Part shown: positions 62,826 through 64,000 of the stretch, one piece after another
Layout: every line of letters starts with the position of its first letter
How positions within the stretch are numbered: the first letter of the stretch is position 1
DNA from: Aquimarina mytili
GTDB lineage: Bacteria; Bacteroidota; Bacteroidia; Flavobacteriales; Flavobacteriaceae
Direction: 5' to 3'
Assembly: GCF_016735115.1 (NCBI RefSeq)
Contig: NZ_JAERQJ010000001.1
Span: 434,001-498,000, forward strand
DNA length: 64,000 bases
Notes under the pieces: generated by a model
What the model was told of the DNA's origin: nothing
The model's database searches: none
The model's input: only the letters and a program-made list of their open reading frames with translations
Translations under genes and position numbers: made by a program

Positions 62826-63242
62826 TTATTGCCCGCTACACTTTTCGCAAATACCTTTTATAACCAAGTTAGCATCCTCAGCCACATATCCATCTGGTAG
62901 ATTAACCTGCGGTATCTTATGTTCTGTAAGACATACGGTTTCATCGCAGTTGTTGCAATGAAAATGCAGGTGTAAATCTTGTTCGATTTCACAATTGCAC
63001 CCAGGTTCACAAAGCGCATATTTTGAAATATTAGTGCCATCGTCTATTTGGTGCACGATTCCTTTTTCTTCAAAAGTTTTTAAGGTTCGATAGAGCGTAG
63101 TTCTGTCCGCTTTCGCGAAAGCGTTCTCAATGTCTGTTAATGCAACAGCAATTTCTTTCTCGGCCATATACTTATAAATCAAAATGCGCATAGCCGTAGG
63201 ACGCACACTTTTGTTTTCCAATGTTTTTTCTATTTCTTTCAT
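62826..63242 (-). CDS. Fur family metal-responsive repressor (Zur-like)
   Basis: A 138-residue winged-helix repressor. The DNA-binding half is RPTAMRILIYKYMAEKEIAVALTDIENAF ... DRTTLYRTLKTFEEKGIVHQI. The metal half has HLHFHCNNCDETVCL and a C-terminal CEKC, forming a structural zinc site; the extra cysteines (CEPGCNCEIEQ) are unusual. It overlaps the CDF-like gene's stop by one base. It probably controls this zinc resistance unit. Palindrome A (63108) encodes NAFAKAD just before the recognition helix. Confidence 0.9.
   Translation of the reverse strand: MKEIEKTLENKSVRPTAMRILIYKYMAEKEIAVALTDIENAFAKADRTTLYRTLKTFEEKGIVHQIDDGTNISKYALCEPGCNCEIEQDLHLHFHCNNCDETVCLTEHKIPQVNLPDGYVAEDANLVIKGICEKCSGQ
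63108..63123. repeat. Palindrome A copy 8 (perfect CGCTTTCGCGAAAGCG)
   Basis: In the Fur-type repressor gene, read on the minus strand as NAFAKAD. Confidence 0.92.
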
Positions 63243-63877
63243 TATTTATCAAGATTCTTTTTAATGTTTTTTGCTTTGGTAAAGGCTTCCCAGCCTTCTT
63301 TTGCCGCATAGGGGACAATTAATAATGCCGCAACAGGGTCGGCCCACCACCAGCCCAACAATTTCACGAGCAGCAGACCCAATAGGACTACCACGGTTTG
63401 GTACAGGCAGATAAAAGTGTCCTTGGCATCCGCTAACAGCGCGGGACTATCCAGTTTATTTCCATAGTTCCTTTTGTAGTAAATCAAAATGGGATTTACA
63501 ACCAATGATACCATAAGTATCACAATGCCAATCGTGGACCAGGAAGCCGTTTCTTGACTAATCAGTTTTGATATGGAATCATAGGATATGAAGGCACAGA
63601 TAAGCGCAAAGGATATCGCAATGACGTAGAGCGTTATCATTTTTCTTTTCTCTACACGCCTTTCATCAATGCCTTTGATTTCGCCGTGCAACCGCCAGCC
63701 CAATGTTCCGGCACTTATCACCTCGATGGTGCTATCAAGACCCCAACCTATCAAAGCCGAGCTGTTTGCTGTAAATCCTGCGATAAGCGATACAACCACT
63801 TCGATGACATCATAGATGACATTCCAGATTTGAAGTGTGCGTGCTTCCTTTAAATTTTGTTTTCTCTCGTTTTCCAT
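63242..63877 (-). CDS. Cation transporter, CDF-like
   Basis: A 211-residue membrane protein of the cation diffusion facilitator fold, with about five to six helices. The first half has TLQIWNVIYDVIEVVVSLIAG, then SSALIGWGLDSTIEVISAG, which carries the metal-site Asp. The second has LADAKDTFICLYQTVVVLLGL, with an A-D-A-K-D site where classical CDF proteins have HxxxD. It lacks the C-terminal cytoplasmic dimer domain. It is upstream of the Fur-type gene in the zinc unit, and export of divalent metal is inferred. Confidence 0.85.
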   Translation of the reverse strand: MENERKQNLKEARTLQIWNVIYDVIEVVVSLIAGFTANSSALIGWGLDSTIEVISAGTLGWRLHGEIKGIDERRVEKRKMITLYVIAISFALICAFISYDSISKLISQETASWSTIGIVILMVSLVVNPILIYYKRNYGNKLDSPALLADAKDTFICLYQTVVVLLGLLLVKLLGWWWADPVAALLIVPYAAKEGWEAFTKAKNIKKNLDK

Positions 63878-63881
63878 ACGA

Positions 63882-64000
63882 TTAGTGGCTATGTTCCGCT
63901 TCGCCTTTTTTCATTTCTGCCATTAAATAGTAAGCATTGTTAAAAGCATACTTCACATTCGATTTTTGTTCTGTTAGAAAATCAATGGGAATCCATTCAC
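63882..64000 (-). CDS. C-terminal end of an unidentified protein (partial)
   Basis: Only the last 39 residues are in the window: EWIPIDFLTEQKSNVKYAF, then NNAYYLMAEMKKGEAEHSH. The stop is 4 nt before the start of the CDF-like gene. The tail is polar and ends in a His-containing stretch. No family can be named. Being on the same strand, it probably belongs to the same unit. Confidence 0.6.
   Translation of the reverse strand, partial: EWIPIDFLTEQKSNVKYAFNNAYYLMAEMKKGEAEHSH

Larger units (their letters stand above)
22623..64000. mobile_element. Integrative and conjugative element (left end at tRNA; right end outside window)
   Basis: From the tRNA to the window edge the genes change from core functions to metal resistance, ParB-like, SSB, relaxase, coupling protein, CTnDOT-type Tra proteins, RteC and an excisionase-like protein. 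That set defines a conjugative element of the Bacteroidota type. No integrase is present, so it probably lies near the unseen right end. The palindrome CGCTTTCGCGAAAGCG recurs only in this part. The left boundary at the 3' end of the initiator tRNA is inferred from gene content; the matching direct repeat cannot be seen here. Confidence 0.85.

Noticed and set aside
1..64000. CRISPR array, prophage structural genes or rRNA operon
   Set aside because: No regularly spaced repeat-spacer units, no phage structural proteins and no rRNA sequence were seen.
63882..64000. Assignment of the edge fragment to an efflux-pump subunit
   Set aside because: Only 39 residues are visible and none of them form a diagnostic motif.

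Overview
The window is a piece of a Bacteroidota genome, most likely a gliding member of the Flavobacteriaceae. The support is the gldK-gldL-gldM-gldN cluster (type IX secretion and gliding motor), the TAnnTTTG promoter boxes upstream of several genes, low G+C, and lineage-typical small families (DUF983, CPXCG, HYC_CC_PP). All statements rest on reading the sequence and on recognition of protein families; no database search was run.

Chromosomal part (1-22,622). On the minus strand a sigma-54 activator (cut by the window edge) lies downstream of miaB. On the plus strand follow a small membrane protein, topA, a degenerate arginase-fold protein and gldKLMN, ending in a strong terminator. Then come a FAD oxidoreductase, a convergent DUF983 protein, an ABC-F ATPase, a MarR regulator and a three-gene RND efflux operon (adaptor, pump, TolC). 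A CPXCG protein and an initiator tRNA close the chromosomal part.

Mobile part (22,623 to beyond 64,000). An integrative and conjugative element appears to start at the 3' end of the initiator tRNA. Its right end and integrase are not in the window. In order it carries: (a) a copper/silver resistance operon (HYC_CC_PP protein, CusA, TolC, metal-binding lipoprotein, CopA-type ATPase, DUF2911, PepSY and DUF305 proteins, CusB), 22.9-34.9 kb; (b) a maintenance block with a ParB-like protein, a 53-residue protein, a DUF932 protein, a gene-free 0.77 kb stretch and an SSB, 35.0-40.0 kb; (c) a candidate oriT with a BfmA/BtgA-type accessory protein, a MobB-type relaxase and a VirD4-like coupling protein, 40.0-43.4 kb; (d) a two-gene restriction-modification cassette (N6-adenine methylase and a PD-(D/E)XK-like nuclease) abutting a truncated AlbA/ATPase-type gene, 43.6-47.7 kb; (e) a minus-strand CTnDOT-like transfer operon (TraE, F, G, I, J, K, M, N), 47.8-54.9 kb; (f) an amidase, a DnaC-like ATPase, a replication-type protein with 33-bp repeats, an excisionase-like HTH protein and RteC, 55.1-58.7 kb; (g) a 7TM-LuxR regulator paired with a half-size asparaginase-fold protein; (h) a zinc/cadmium/lead resistance block (P-type ATPase, STAS-like protein, Fur-family repressor, CDF-like transporter), 60.4 kb to the edge.

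The most striking unexplained structure is a 16-bp palindrome, CGCTTTCGCGAAAGCG. It occurs eight times (five perfect) inside genes of the element, always read as AFAKA-like or RFRES peptides, and I saw no copy in the 22.5 kb of chromosomal flank. Other signals are a duplicated 138-bp leader ahead of the ParB gene and the DUF932 gene, CCGTA/TACGG sites flanking rteC, and two proteins whose enzymatic residues have been replaced (an arginase fold next to gldK and an asparaginase fold next to the 7TM-LuxR gene).
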